A stretch of 64,000 nt of DNA from positions 5,456,001 to 5,520,000 of the forward strand of contig NZ_VIVK01000001.1 of assembly GCF_007828865.1 (NCBI RefSeq), given 5' to 3'. Position 1 is the stretch's first letter, and every line of letters begins with the position of its first letter. Source of the stretch: Kribbella amoyensis. Lineage in GTDB: Bacteria > Actinomycetota > Actinomycetes > Propionibacteriales > Kribbellaceae. Positions 18,134 to 27,789 of the stretch are shown here, piece by piece. Below the pieces are notes generated by a model. The model was not told where the DNA came from. It did no database searches and was given only the letters and a program-made list of their open reading frames with translations. Both the position numbers and the translations under genes were made by a program.

Positions 18134-19866
18134 TGCTCATTCGCCTGTTGCGTACGCACCTGCGTCCGTACGCCGGCAACCTGTCCATGGTGGTCGTCCT
18201 GCAACTCGTCGGGACGATCGCCTCGCTCTACCTGCCCAGCCTGAACGCCGACATCATCGACAACGGTGTGGCCAAGGGCGACACCGGCTACATCCTCCGC
18301 ACCGGCGGCTGGATGCTCGGGGTCAGCCTGGTCCAGGTCCTCTGCATCTTCGCCGCCGTGTACTTCGGCGCCAAGACGGCCGCGCTGTTCGGGCGCGACG
18401 TCCGGGCCGCGGTGTTCCACCGGGTCGGGGAGTTCTCCGCCCGCGAGGTGAACCGCTTCGGCGCACCGACGCTGATCTCGCGCAGCACCAACGACGTCAC
18501 CCAGGTCCAGATGCTGGTGGTCACCACCTGCACCCTGCTGGTGGCCGCACCGATCACGATGATCGGCGGCATCATCGCCGCGGTCAACGAGGACGTCGGG
18601 CTGTCCTGGCTGGTCGCCGTCGCCGTCCCGTTGCTGGCGGCCTCGATCGGGCTGATCGCCAGCCGGATGGTGCCGCAGTTCCGCAAGATGCAGGTCAACG
18701 TCGACGGCGTGAACCGGGTCCTGCGCGAGCAGATCACCGGGATCCGGGTGGTCCGCGCGTTCGTCCGCGAGCCGCACGAGACCGAGCGGTTCGGCGAGGC
18801 GAACACGAACCTGACCGACACCGCGATCCGGGCCGGCCGGCTGATGGCGCTGGTGTTCCCGGTGGTGATGCTGATCCTGAACGTGTCGAGCATCGCGGTG
18901 CTCTGGTTCGGCGCCTCCCGGGTGGAGAGCGGGTCGATGCAGGTGGGCGCGCTGACCGCGTTCCTCAGCTACCTGATCCAGATCCTGTTCTCGGTGATGA
19001 TGGCGACGTTCGTGATGATCATGGTGCCCCGCGCCGCTGTGTGTGCCGACCGGATCAGCGAGGTCCTCGACACCGAGTCCTCGGTCCGGCCGCCGGTCAC
19101 CCCGATCCGCGAGCTCACCGGCCGTGGCGAGCTGGCCTTCGAGTACGCCGAGTTCCAGTACCCGGGCGCGGCCGAGCCGGTCCTGCGGGACCTCAGCTTC
19201 ACCGCGTCGGCCGGGCAGACGACCGCGATCATCGGCAGCACCGGCGCGGGCAAGACCACGCTCCTGTCGCTGGTACCGCGGTTGTTCGACACCACCGGCG
19301 GCCAGGTCCTGGTGAACGGTACCGATGTCCGCGAGATCGAGCCGGAGATGCTGTGGGAGCGGATCGGCCTGGTGCCACAGCGTCCGTACCTGTTCTCCGG
19401 CACGGTCGCCAGCAACCTGCGCTACGGCAACCCGGATGCCACCGACGAGGAGCTCTGGGAGGCCCTGGAGATTGCCCAGGGCAAGGACTTCGTCGAGGCG
19501 ATGCCGGCCGGCCTGGAAGCGCCGATCAGCCAGGGTGGTACGAACGTGTCCGGCGGTCAGCGGCAACGGCTCGCGATCGCCCGGGCGCTGGTCCGCAAAC
19601 CGGAGATCTACCTGTTCGACGACTCGTTCTCGGCGCTCGACCTGTCCACGGACGCCCGGCTCCGGGCGGCGCTCGCACCGGTCACCGCCGACGCGTGTGT
19701 GGTGATCGTGGCCCAGCGGGTCTCCACGATCATCGGCGCCGACCAGATCCTGGTCCTCGAGGACGGCGCGATCGTCGGCCGCGGTACCCATGACGAACTG
19801 CTCGAGACCTGTCCCACGTACGTCGAGATCGTCGAGTCCCAGCGGTCCGCGGAGGAAGCAGCATGA
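18133..19866 (+). CDS. Heterodimeric ABC exporter, first subunit (degenerate Walker B)
   Basis: This 577-aa half exporter has six membrane helices and an ATPase with Walker A GSTGAGKTT (about residues 372-380), signature VSGGQRQRL and Walker B IYLFDDSFSALD. The catalytic glutamate after Walker B is aspartate (DD instead of DE). That change is typical of one partner in heterodimeric exporters such as TmrAB or BmrCD. The start ATG overlaps the TetR stop and its stop overlaps the next ATG (ATGA). Confidence 0.92.
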   Translation: MLIRLLRTHLRPYAGNLSMVVVLQLVGTIASLYLPSLNADIIDNGVAKGDTGYILRTGGWMLGVSLVQVLCIFAAVYFGAKTAALFGRDVRAAVFHRVGEFSAREVNRFGAPTLISRSTNDVTQVQMLVVTTCTLLVAAPITMIGGIIAAVNEDVGLSWLVAVAVPLLAASIGLIASRMVPQFRKMQVNVDGVNRVLREQITGIRVVRAFVREPHETERFGEANTNLTDTAIRAGRLMALVFPVVMLILNVSSIAVLWFGASRVESGSMQVGALTAFLSYLIQILFSVMMATFVMIMVPRAAVCADRISEVLDTESSVRPPVTPIRELTGRGELAFEYAEFQYPGAAEPVLRDLSFTASAGQTTAIIGSTGAGKTTLLSLVPRLFDTTGGQVLVNGTDVREIEPEMLWERIGLVPQRPYLFSGTVASNLRYGNPDATDEELWEALEIAQGKDFVEAMPAGLEAPISQGGTNVSGGQRQRLAIARALVRKPEIYLFDDSFSALDLSTDARLRAALAPVTADACVVIVAQRVSTIIGADQILVLEDGAIVGRGTHDELLETCPTYVEIVESQRSAEEAA

Positions 19867-21938
19867 CCGACCAGAAAGCGGAGAACGCGGCGACCGACGG
19901 ACAGGCACGCCCGACGGACGGGCAGCCGGCCGTGACGGTGAAGGCGACCGAGCGGCCGACGACGGGCCGGGCCTTCGGGCCTCCGGGTGGGATCCCGGGG
20001 GACAAGTCGATGAACTTCGGCCCGTCGGCGAAGCGGCTGCTGCGGCGGTTGCGGCCGCACCGGGTCCAGGTGTTCGGGGTGTTCCTGCTCGCGATCGGCA
20101 GCGTCGGGCTGTCGGTGCTCGGGCCGAAGATCCTCGGTCGCGCCACCGACATCATCTTCGCCGGCGCCATCGGCAAGACGCTGCCGAGCGGCGTGAGCAA
20201 GGAGCAGGTGATCGAGAACCTGCGGGCCAGCGGCAACAACCGGTTCGCCGACCTGGTCACCGGAATCGACCTGGTCCCGGGAGTCGGGATCGACTTCGAT
20301 GCCCTGCGCAACGTCCTGATGCTGGTCGCGGGCCTGTACGTGGGCTCTTTCCTGCTGTCCTGGCTGCAGGGGTACATCCTCAACGGGGTGGTCCAGCAGA
20401 CGATCTTCGGGCTGCGCTCCGAGGTCGAGGACAAGCTGAACCGGCTGCCGCTCAGCTACTTCGACGGTGCGCCGCGCGGCGAACTGCTCAGCCGGGTGAC
20501 GAACGACATCGACAACATCTCCACCAGCCTGCAGCAGACCCTGAGCCAGTTGCTCACTTCGCTGCTGACGGTGATCGGGGTGGTGACGCTGATGTTCGTG
20601 GTCTCGCCGCTGCTGGCGTTGATCGCGCTGATCACGATCCCGATCTCGATGATCCTCACCGCCGCGATCGCGAAGCGCTCGCAGTCCCGGTTCGTCGCCC
20701 AGTGGCGGCACACCGGCGCGCTGAACGCGGAGATCGAGGAGGCGTTCACCGGCCACGAGCTGGTCAAGGTGTTCGGCCGGCAGAAGGAGATCGAGGCCAG
20801 CTTCGCGAAGAAGAACGAGGACCTGTACCAGGCGTCGTTCGGCGCGCAGTTCATCTCCGGCCTGATCATGCCGTCGATGATGTTCATCGGGAACCTGAAC
20901 TACGTCGTGATCGCGGTGATCGGTGGTCTGCGGGTCGCCTCCGGCGGGATGTCGCTCGGCGACGTGCAGGCGTTCATCCAGTACTCCCGGCAGTTCACCC
21001 AGCCGCTCACCCAGGTGGCGTCGATGGCGAACCTGCTGCAGTCCGGCGTCGCGTCGGCCGAGCGGGTCTTCGAGGTGCTGGACGCCAAGGAGCAGGTCCC
21101 GGACGACGCGACCCCGGAGCAGGTCACCGACGCGCGCGGCCGGGTCGAGTTCGAGCACGTGTCGTTCTCGTACGACCCGGAGAAGCCGCTGATCACCGAC
21201 CTGAGCCTGGTCGCCGAACCAGGTCAGACGGTCGCGATCGTGGGCCCGACCGGCGCGGGCAAGACCACCCTGGTCAACCTGATCATGCGGTTCTACGAGC
21301 TGAACGGCGGCCGGATCACGCTGGACGGCGTCGACATCACCGAGCTCACCCGGCGCGACCTGCGGTCCCGGATCGGGATGGTCCTGCAGGACACCTGGCT
21401 GTTCGGCGGGACGATCCGCGACAACATCCGCTACGGCAACCTGCAGGCCACCGAGGAGGACATGCTGGCGGCGGCCAAGGCGACGTACGTGGACCGCTTC
21501 GTCCACAGCCTGCCGGACGGGTACGACACGGTGATCGACGAAGAGGGCAGCAACGTCAGCGCCGGCGAGAAGCAGCTGCTGACGATCGCGCGAGCCTTCC
21601 TGGCCGACCCGCAGCTGCTGATCCTCGACGAGGCGACGAGCTCGGTCGACACCCGGACCGAGGTCCTGGTCCAGCGCGCGATGGCGGCCCTGCGGTCCGA
21701 CCGGACCTCCTTCGTGATCGCCCACCGCTTGTCCACCATCCGCGATGCGGATCTCATCCTGGTGATGGAGGACGGCGCGATCGTGGAACAAGGCAACCAC
21801 CAGGAACTGCTCGCGACAGACGGCGCGTACGCCCGCCTGTACAACGCCCAGTTCGCGGGCGCGGTCGTCGACATCGACGAAGAAGAAGCCACCCTCGCAA
21901 CCCCGGCCCCAACCCCAGCCGGCGGCCCCCGCCCCTGA
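19863..21938 (+). CDS. Heterodimeric ABC exporter, second subunit (canonical Walker B)
   Basis: This 691-aa half exporter has a hydrophilic N-terminal leader of about 55 residues, six membrane helices, Walker A GPTGAGKTT and Walker B LLILDEATSSVD with the normal glutamate. The signature, however, is VSAGEKQLL in place of LSGGQ. The degenerate nucleotide site would therefore be built from the first subunit's Walker B and this subunit's altered signature, as expected for an asymmetric pair. The gene ends just before a strong terminator. Confidence 0.92.
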   Translation: MTDQKAENAATDGQARPTDGQPAVTVKATERPTTGRAFGPPGGIPGDKSMNFGPSAKRLLRRLRPHRVQVFGVFLLAIGSVGLSVLGPKILGRATDIIFAGAIGKTLPSGVSKEQVIENLRASGNNRFADLVTGIDLVPGVGIDFDALRNVLMLVAGLYVGSFLLSWLQGYILNGVVQQTIFGLRSEVEDKLNRLPLSYFDGAPRGELLSRVTNDIDNISTSLQQTLSQLLTSLLTVIGVVTLMFVVSPLLALIALITIPISMILTAAIAKRSQSRFVAQWRHTGALNAEIEEAFTGHELVKVFGRQKEIEASFAKKNEDLYQASFGAQFISGLIMPSMMFIGNLNYVVIAVIGGLRVASGGMSLGDVQAFIQYSRQFTQPLTQVASMANLLQSGVASAERVFEVLDAKEQVPDDATPEQVTDARGRVEFEHVSFSYDPEKPLITDLSLVAEPGQTVAIVGPTGAGKTTLVNLIMRFYELNGGRITLDGVDITELTRRDLRSRIGMVLQDTWLFGGTIRDNIRYGNLQATEEDMLAAAKATYVDRFVHSLPDGYDTVIDEEGSNVSAGEKQLLTIARAFLADPQLLILDEATSSVDTRTEVLVQRAMAALRSDRTSFVIAHRLSTIRDADLILVMEDGAIVEQGNHQELLATDGAYARLYNAQFAGAVVDIDEEEATLATPAPTPAGGPRP

Positions 21939-21943
21939 CCCCC

Positions 21944-21984
21944 GAACGGGGACGCCTGCTCCAGGCGTCCCCGTTCGCGCTTTT
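21944..21984 (+). terminator. Rho-independent terminator of the ABC exporter operon
   Basis: A perfect 14-bp GC-rich stem (21944-21957 with 21963-21976) and a 5-base loop are followed by GCGC and TTTT (21981-21984). It starts six bases after the stop codon of the second exporter subunit. Confidence 0.9.
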
Positions 21985-22038
21985 GCGGCCTGTGGATAAC
22001 TCCCGCCGCGCCATCGCCAACCATGAGGTACTTGGTGC

Positions 22039-23370
22039 ATGGCGCCCAACAGCAGAGATATCGTCCAGCAAAGAGGTGCGGCGTCAGCTCGACGAGTTGC
22101 GGACAAGCTGTCTATTACTGACGTTCGCGAGTACCAGGCATTGTGTGATGCCTATTCGGTCGCCTACGAGTTTCCTGCGCCATTGATAGTCAGGATCGCC
22201 GACGACATGCTGGCCGACCTGCGTGCCGATGTGGGAGCCAGCCGTGCCGACCGAATCGTTGCCCTGGGACGCGATGGTCACAGTCTCGCCCTCGCGATGG
22301 CGGGACTCGATCAATCGTTCTTCCGCCGGCACATCTCGAACGTCGTGCTTTCTCGCGCATTGGTCGAGAACGCCGTGCAGGACCTGGAGCATCATCAGGG
22401 CCTCGACTTCCCGCAGATCCATGGTTATCGACGCGTGGCGCCCCGCGTCGATCCCGCAGATTCCGTCGGTGGGCTGCGGGCGCTCAGCGACTACCTTCAA
22501 GCACACCAGGTGCCAGTGGGTCGGCCCGGAAGTCGTGTCACCGTGTTCGACACGAGCTTCAAGGGCACTGTTCAGGAGCTGCTGGCGGCTGTGTATCCGG
22601 AGACTGCCTTCACAGGTAGGTACGCATTCCTCGGCGAGTCACCTCACGATCCTCATCCCGGCAGCAAGGTGGGATACGAACTGCACCTGGCGGCTTCTGA
22701 GACTCGACAAGGGCGCCCGTTCTATGTTCTGCCCGCGGAGAATTCGAAAACCTTCGCCCATTAGCTCGCGATCAACAGCGTCGAAGAGTTGCTCGACGGA
22801 CCGATGACCAGTCCTGTCAGGATCGGGACGGGCGGTCCGGCACAGACCGGTCAGCGCAACGAACCAGGTCTGCTCGTGGGTTTGAGCGAGGGACGCATCT
22901 CACGGAGGCTTCGATCGCTCCGGGTGCGCGAAGGGGTCAAAGTGGTGAATCTCCTCGCAGTCGTGGATTGTGCGCGACAGGCGGCCTCAGTCCGTGACTC
23001 CGGCGGAGACTATCGATCGTGGTTGGAGGCCGGCGCCGACCGGTACCGCAGCGAGGTTCGTGCGTGGATCGGCGAGGACGAGACTGACCCACGGCTGAAG
23101 GAGTTTCTCGACTCTTTCGTGCATCGGGGCGATAAGCACCAGGCTGAGCTCCTGCAACGAACGCTGGAGAGGGGCCGAGTCTCCGAGGGTGAGCGGGCTG
23201 CAATCTGGGCTGCCTACGACGGCTGGGGCAGCGACGACGACAAGCGTGTGTTCGTAGAGAATGTGCTCAGCTCGGTACAGACAAGTGGAGGTTTGGATGG
23301 GCGACAATCGGGGCGAGAAGGATTCGGTCGGCGAGTGGTTGGCAGTCGCGGGGCTGGGAGAGAGCTTTGA
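22039..23370 (+). pseudogene. Unknown gene split by one in-frame TAG codon
   Basis: Frame 22039-22764 (241 aa) ends at TAG 22762-22764, and the same frame continues open to 23370. Read through, it gives one protein of 443 residues: the join ENSKTFAH-stop-LAINSVEELL looks continuous. A CAG-to-TAG change (FAHQLA) would explain it. The first half contains IVALGRDGHSLALAMAGLD and VTVFDTSFKGTVQELLA, which loosely resemble phosphoribosyltransferase-like folds; this is not a firm family call. The 3' end overlaps the nucleoside hydrolase gene by 74 bases, so a link to nucleoside salvage is possible. Sequencing error or stop read-through are alternatives. Confidence 0.65.
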
Positions 23371-24292
23371 AGAGTTCTCGGAGCTGTCGGATTCGCTGAC
23401 GGCCGGTGGACCGCCGCCCGCGGTTGGGCCATCACAGGTTGTTCGGGCGCCGGTGATTATCGATACGGATGCTGGTGGGGATCCGGATGACACCGTGGCC
23501 TTGGTGGCTGCGGCTCGTAGTGTGCCGGAGCTTGCGTTGGTGATCACCGGCGACGAGTACGGGGGTGAGCGGGCGCGGTTCGTGCGGTATCTGCTGCATC
23601 TCACCGGCCGTCCTGACGTCCCCGTGGTGGCCGGCGCGGATCTTGGGAACAGCCGGCTGTACTTCGTCGACGGACTGTTCCCGTCGGACACGCCTCGGCA
23701 GGGCGGCGATGTGGTGTCCGCGGTGGCGGCCGTTTGTGCGACGACATCTGGGCCGGTCCGTTGGGTGGGGCTGGGTCCGCTGTCGAATCTCGCGGCCGTG
23801 CAGGCTGAACGACCGGAGCTGGTCGCGCAGTTGGTCGTCACGCAGATGGGTGGCGCGATCAACTACCGGGATCCGTCGCGGGCCGAGCACAACTTCCGGA
23901 TGGATCCTGGTGCGGCGATCGACCTGCTCCCGGTACTCGCGCCGCGGTCGCCGACGTTCGTCGTGTCGGACGTGACGTTCAACCCGGCCATCGAGATCAC
24001 GCCCGAGACGCCGATCTACAAGAAGTGGACGCAGCCCGACGCACCACCGTGGGCGACGGTTCTCCGAACGCACTCCGATCGCTGGATGGAGCGGTACCCC
24101 GGCAGCATGCAGCACGACGCGCTCACCCTGGCGGCCGCGACCTTCTGGCCGGGCATCCGCTTCGCCAGGGAACGCGTCGCGCTGGATCACCTGGCCCGGA
24201 TGACTCGTGACGAGGACGGGACCGAGATCGTCCTGTCCGTCAGCGCGGACTACGCGGCCTTCATGGGCTGGCTGGAGGACCGGTTGGGCTGA
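23297..24292 (+). CDS. Inosine/uridine-preferring nucleoside hydrolase family protein
   Basis: This 331-aa protein has the calcium-binding signature IIDTDAGGDPDDTVAL (residues 54-69), a variant of DTDxGxDD. It also has WVGLGPLSNLAAV and the metal-ligand region EHNFRMDPGAA, which matches the ExNxxxDPxAA motif of the family. The family cleaves nucleosides to base and ribose. The start ATG at 23297 has tggagg five bases upstream. An N-terminal extension of about 50 residues precedes the catalytic domain. It converges on the MaoC gene with a single base between the stops. Confidence 0.88.
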   Translation: MGDNRGEKDSVGEWLAVAGLGESFEEFSELSDSLTAGGPPPAVGPSQVVRAPVIIDTDAGGDPDDTVALVAAARSVPELALVITGDEYGGERARFVRYLLHLTGRPDVPVVAGADLGNSRLYFVDGLFPSDTPRQGGDVVSAVAAVCATTSGPVRWVGLGPLSNLAAVQAERPELVAQLVVTQMGGAINYRDPSRAEHNFRMDPGAAIDLLPVLAPRSPTFVVSDVTFNPAIEITPETPIYKKWTQPDAPPWATVLRTHSDRWMERYPGSMQHDALTLAAATFWPGIRFARERVALDHLARMTRDEDGTEIVLSVSADYAAFMGWLEDRLG

Positions 24293-24293
24293 C

Positions 24294-25151
24294 TCAGGGC
24301 GCCGTCAGCTTGCCGATCAGGTGCGTGAGGGTGTGCTTCTCGTCGTACAGGGCGAAGTCGGTCTCGTTGGTGCCGACCTTGTACCCGAACTGCACCCGCG
24401 ACGGCAGCAGCAGCGGTTTGCGGAAGTCGACGCGGACCGCGAACGCGTCCGGCAGACCCTTGGCCCGCTGCAACGAGGCCAGCGACGCCGCCTTCGCCCA
24501 CATCCCGTGCGCGATCTGGCGGGGGAAGCCGAACGCCTGCGCGGTCAATTTGAACAGGTGGATCGGATTACGGTCCCCGGACGCCGCGGCGTACCGGCGG
24601 CCCAGGTTCCCGCGGAGATCCCACCAGGCCGACGCGTCCAGCTCCGGATCCGGCAGCAGATCCGCGTGCGCCGACGGATCGCCCGGGGATCGGCTCAGCA
24701 ACGTCGTCGAGCCGGTCCACACCAGCTCGTTGAAGACGCGGACCTCGCTCTCGATGTCGAAGATGGTGCCCTTCGGGTGCGGGCGTTCCGGGCCGCTGTG
24801 GACGCGGATGTCCAGGTCGGCGTGCATCGGGATCGGGCGGAGCTGCGTGATCGTGTTCGCCAGGTGCACGATGCCCATCGGCTTGTACGGGAACGATGGG
24901 TCGGACATCAGGTCGAGGTGCAACGGGAAGGCCAGCACATGCGGGTACGTCACCGGCAGCACCGGCCCGGCCGCGAACCCGGTCACCTCCCGGTACGCCG
25001 CCAGGTGGTCCTGGTCGACCGTCGCCTGGGGGAGCTCCAGGGTCAGACCGTCGGAGTCCGGCTCGTACTCCGCGCGCCGCAACGTCGCCTTCACGGTCTT
25101 GGCGTAGAGCGAGCCGAACCCGGGGGAGTCGTCGTACTTCCGCGTCGTCAC
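24294..25151 (-). CDS. MaoC-like (R)-specific enoyl-CoA/ACP hydratase (HtdX type)
   Basis: This 285-aa double hot-dog protein has the hydratase-2 motif AAASGDRNPIHLF (about residues 189-201), with the catalytic Asp and His pair, and an N-terminal hot-dog that lacks the motif. It hydrates trans-2-enoyl thioesters or dehydrates (R)-3-hydroxyacyl thioesters. GTG at 25151 is one base after the reductase stop. The order hydratase, reductase, thiolase matches htdX-fabG4-fadA2 (Rv0241c-Rv0243) of M. tuberculosis, which supports a fatty-acid synthesis or elongation role. Confidence 0.88.
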   Translation of the reverse strand: MTTRKYDDSPGFGSLYAKTVKATLRRAEYEPDSDGLTLELPQATVDQDHLAAYREVTGFAAGPVLPVTYPHVLAFPLHLDLMSDPSFPYKPMGIVHLANTITQLRPIPMHADLDIRVHSGPERPHPKGTIFDIESEVRVFNELVWTGSTTLLSRSPGDPSAHADLLPDPELDASAWWDLRGNLGRRYAAASGDRNPIHLFKLTAQAFGFPRQIAHGMWAKAASLASLQRAKGLPDAFAVRVDFRKPLLLPSRVQFGYKVGTNETDFALYDEKHTLTHLIGKLTAP

Positions 25152-25152
25152 G

Positions 25153-26499
25153 TCAGGCCCCCAGCATGCTCTGGCCGCAGACGCGGACCACGTTGCCGGT
25201 GACACCCGCCGACGACGGGTCGGCGAACCAGGCGATGGTCTCGGCCACGTCGATCGGCTGGCCGCCTTGCTGGAGCGAGTTGATCCGCCGGCCGACCTCG
25301 CGGATCGCGAACGGCACCTTCGCGGTCATCTCGGTCTCGATGAACCCGGGGGCGACCGCGTTGATCCGGATCTGCCGCTCGGCCAGCTTCGGCGCGTACG
25401 CCTGGACCAGCCCGATCACGCCGGCCTTCGAGGTGGCGTAGTTGGTCTGGCCGTTGTTGCCCGCGATGCCGGCGATCGACGAGACGCCGATGACCGAGCC
25501 GCCGTCGTGGAGGGCGCCGGACTCGAGCAGGTGGGCCGTGATCCGCTCGGGGGCGCGGAGGTTCACGTCGAGGACGGCGTCCCACGCGTCGGTACGCATG
25601 TTGGCGAGCCGCTTGTCCCGGGTGATGCCGGCGTTGTGGACGACGATGTCGAGGCCACCGTGGTGCTCCTCGGCATGGGCCGCGATCCGCTGCGGCGCGT
25701 CGATCGCGGTGACGTCGAGCAGGAGCTCGCTGCCTCCGATCGACGACATCACCTTGCGCAGGGCGTCCGCGTTCTGCGGTACGTCGACACCCACCACGGT
25801 CGCGCCGTCGCGGGCCAGCGTCTTCGCGATCGCGGCGCCGATACCCCGCGCGGCCCCGGTGACCAGCGCGACCTTGGCGGTGAGCGGCGCCGCCGGATCG
25901 GTACCGACCAGTGGGCCCGTGCCGACGCGGGTCACCTGCGCATCGACGTACGCGGACTTGGGGGAGAGGAAGAACCGCAGGGTCGAGTCGAGCTGGTCGT
26001 GCGCGTCGGGGGCGACGTACACCAGGTTGACCGTGGCTCCGCGCTTCACCTCCTTGCCGAGTGAACGGGTGAAGCCTTCGAGGGCGCGCTGCGCAATCTG
26101 CTGCTCCGGGCTCTCCGCGAGCTCCGGCGTACGGCCGACGACGATGACGCGGCCCGCCGGACCGAGCTGGCGGATCACGGGGGAGAAGAACCGCTGCAGC
26201 GAGCTCAGATCCGCCGTACTCCGGGCGCCGGTGGCGTCGAACACGAGCGCCTTCGGCCGCAGCTCGGACGACGCCACGCCCTCGGCCGCCGTACTGAACG
26301 AGGCGCCGATGTCGCGGAGCAGGGACTGGATCGCCTTGCCGGTGTCGGTCTCGCCGATCGCGCCGAACACCACCGGGCCGTCGACCACCGCCGAGCCGGG
26401 GGTCCAGCGCGGCAGCGGGGTCGGGTCGGGCAGGCCGAGGTTCTTGACCAGGGTCCGGCCGACCGGGGTCCGGGTGAAGGTCTGGTAGCGGTCCGTCAT
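25153..26499 (-). CDS. 3-oxoacyl thioester reductase, long FabG4 type
   Basis: This 448-aa SDR has two Rossmann units. The N-terminal one (about 45-195) is degenerate; the C-terminal one binds nucleotide through VTGAARGIGAAIA and has catalytic S-Y-K in GVSSIAG and YATSKAG (Tyr near residue 353). Standard FabG is about 245 aa, while the NADH-dependent FabG4 of mycobacteria is about 450 aa with this same build. ATG at 26499 is chosen because GGAG lies nine bases upstream; a GTG two codons earlier is too close. Coupled to the thiolase and hydratase genes. Confidence 0.9.
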   Translation of the reverse strand: MTDRYQTFTRTPVGRTLVKNLGLPDPTPLPRWTPGSAVVDGPVVFGAIGETDTGKAIQSLLRDIGASFSTAAEGVASSELRPKALVFDATGARSTADLSSLQRFFSPVIRQLGPAGRVIVVGRTPELAESPEQQIAQRALEGFTRSLGKEVKRGATVNLVYVAPDAHDQLDSTLRFFLSPKSAYVDAQVTRVGTGPLVGTDPAAPLTAKVALVTGAARGIGAAIAKTLARDGATVVGVDVPQNADALRKVMSSIGGSELLLDVTAIDAPQRIAAHAEEHHGGLDIVVHNAGITRDKRLANMRTDAWDAVLDVNLRAPERITAHLLESGALHDGGSVIGVSSIAGIAGNNGQTNYATSKAGVIGLVQAYAPKLAERQIRINAVAPGFIETEMTAKVPFAIREVGRRINSLQQGGQPIDVAETIAWFADPSSAGVTGNVVRVCGQSMLGA

Positions 26500-26511
26500 G
26501 GTCACAGGCTC

Positions 26512-27789
26512 CTACTTCTCCAGGATGGCGACGACGCCCTGGCCGCCGGCCGCGCAGATCGAGATCAGACCGCGGCCGCCGCCGTTGCTGTCCAGCTGCT
26601 TGGCCAGCGCGGCCACGATCCGCCCGCCGGTCGCGGCGAACGGATGCCCGGCCGCGAGCGAGCTGCCGTTCACGTTCAGCTTGTCCCGGTCGATCTCGCC
26701 CAGCGGGGCGTCGAGGCCGAGCCGTTCCTTGCAGAAGATCGGGTCCTCCCAGGCCTTGAGGGTCGCCAGCACCTGCGACGCGAACGCCTCGTGGATCTCG
26801 TAGTAGTCGAAATCCTGCAGGGTCAGACCGGCTCGCGCCAGCATCCGTGGCACGGCGTACGCGGGCGCCATCAGCAGACCCTCGGCACCCTTCACGTAGT
26901 CGACCGCCGCGGTCTGGGAGTGAGTCAGGTACGCGAGCGGGCGCAGGCCGTGCTCGGCGGCCCACTCGTCGGTCGACAGCAGCACCGCGGACGCGCCGTC
27001 GGTGAGCGGCGTCGAATTGCCCGCGGTCATGGTGGCCGTCTCGCCCTTGCCGAACACGGGCTTCAGCTTCGCCAGCTTCTCGACCGTGGTGTCCGGGCGC
27101 AGGTTCTGGTCCTTCTCCAACCCGAGGTACGGCGTGAGCAGGTCGTCCTGGAAGCCCCGGTCGTAGGCGGCCGCGAGGTTCACGTGGGAGCGGTACGCGA
27201 GCTCGTCCTGCGCCTCCCGGGTGATGCCCCACTCCAGCGCGGTCAGGGCGGCGTGCTCACCCATCGACTTGCGGGTCCGCGGCTCGGCGTTGCGCGGGAT
27301 CTCCGGGACGATGTCCTTCGGCCGGACCCGGGCCAGTACCTTGAGCCGGTCCTGCGCCGACTTCGCCCGGTTCAGGTCGAGCAGGATCGAGCGCAGCTTG
27401 TCGTTGACCGCGATCGGCGCGTCCGAGGCGGTGTCCACGCCCCCCGCGATACCGGCCTCGATCTGGCCGAGGGCGATCTTGTTCGCGACCAGGATCGCGG
27501 CCTCGAGCCCGGTCCCACAGGCCTGCTGGAGGTCGTACCCCGGGGTGGTCGGCGCGAGCTTGGAGCCGAGGACGACCTCGCGCACCATGTTCCAGTCGCG
27601 GGCGTGTTTGAGCACCGCCCCGGCGACCACCTCGCCGAGCTCCTGGCCGCCGAGGCCGGTCCGGTCGACCAGGCCGTTGACGGCGGCGGTGAGCATATCG
27701 GAGTTCGAGGCGTGCCGGTACGTCTTGTCCTGCCGGGCGAACGGAATTCGGTTGCCGGCGACAACGGCCACCTTGCGGATCTCGGTCAC
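26512..27789 (-). CDS. Acetyl-CoA C-acyltransferase (thiolase, FadA2 type)
   Basis: This 425-aa thiolase has the nucleophile cysteine in QQACGTGLEA (about residue 91), the GHPFAATGGR histidine motif near 385, and the second cysteine in CAAGGQG near 413. NVNGSSLAAGHP is a family signature. It forms or cleaves 3-ketoacyl-CoA. The GTG start (27789-27787) overlaps the TetR stop as GTGA. It sits between the regulator and the reductase in one minus-strand operon. Confidence 0.93.
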   Translation of the reverse strand: MTEIRKVAVVAGNRIPFARQDKTYRHASNSDMLTAAVNGLVDRTGLGGQELGEVVAGAVLKHARDWNMVREVVLGSKLAPTTPGYDLQQACGTGLEAAILVANKIALGQIEAGIAGGVDTASDAPIAVNDKLRSILLDLNRAKSAQDRLKVLARVRPKDIVPEIPRNAEPRTRKSMGEHAALTALEWGITREAQDELAYRSHVNLAAAYDRGFQDDLLTPYLGLEKDQNLRPDTTVEKLAKLKPVFGKGETATMTAGNSTPLTDGASAVLLSTDEWAAEHGLRPLAYLTHSQTAAVDYVKGAEGLLMAPAYAVPRMLARAGLTLQDFDYYEIHEAFASQVLATLKAWEDPIFCKERLGLDAPLGEIDRDKLNVNGSSLAAGHPFAATGGRIVAALAKQLDSNGGGRGLISICAAGGQGVVAILEK

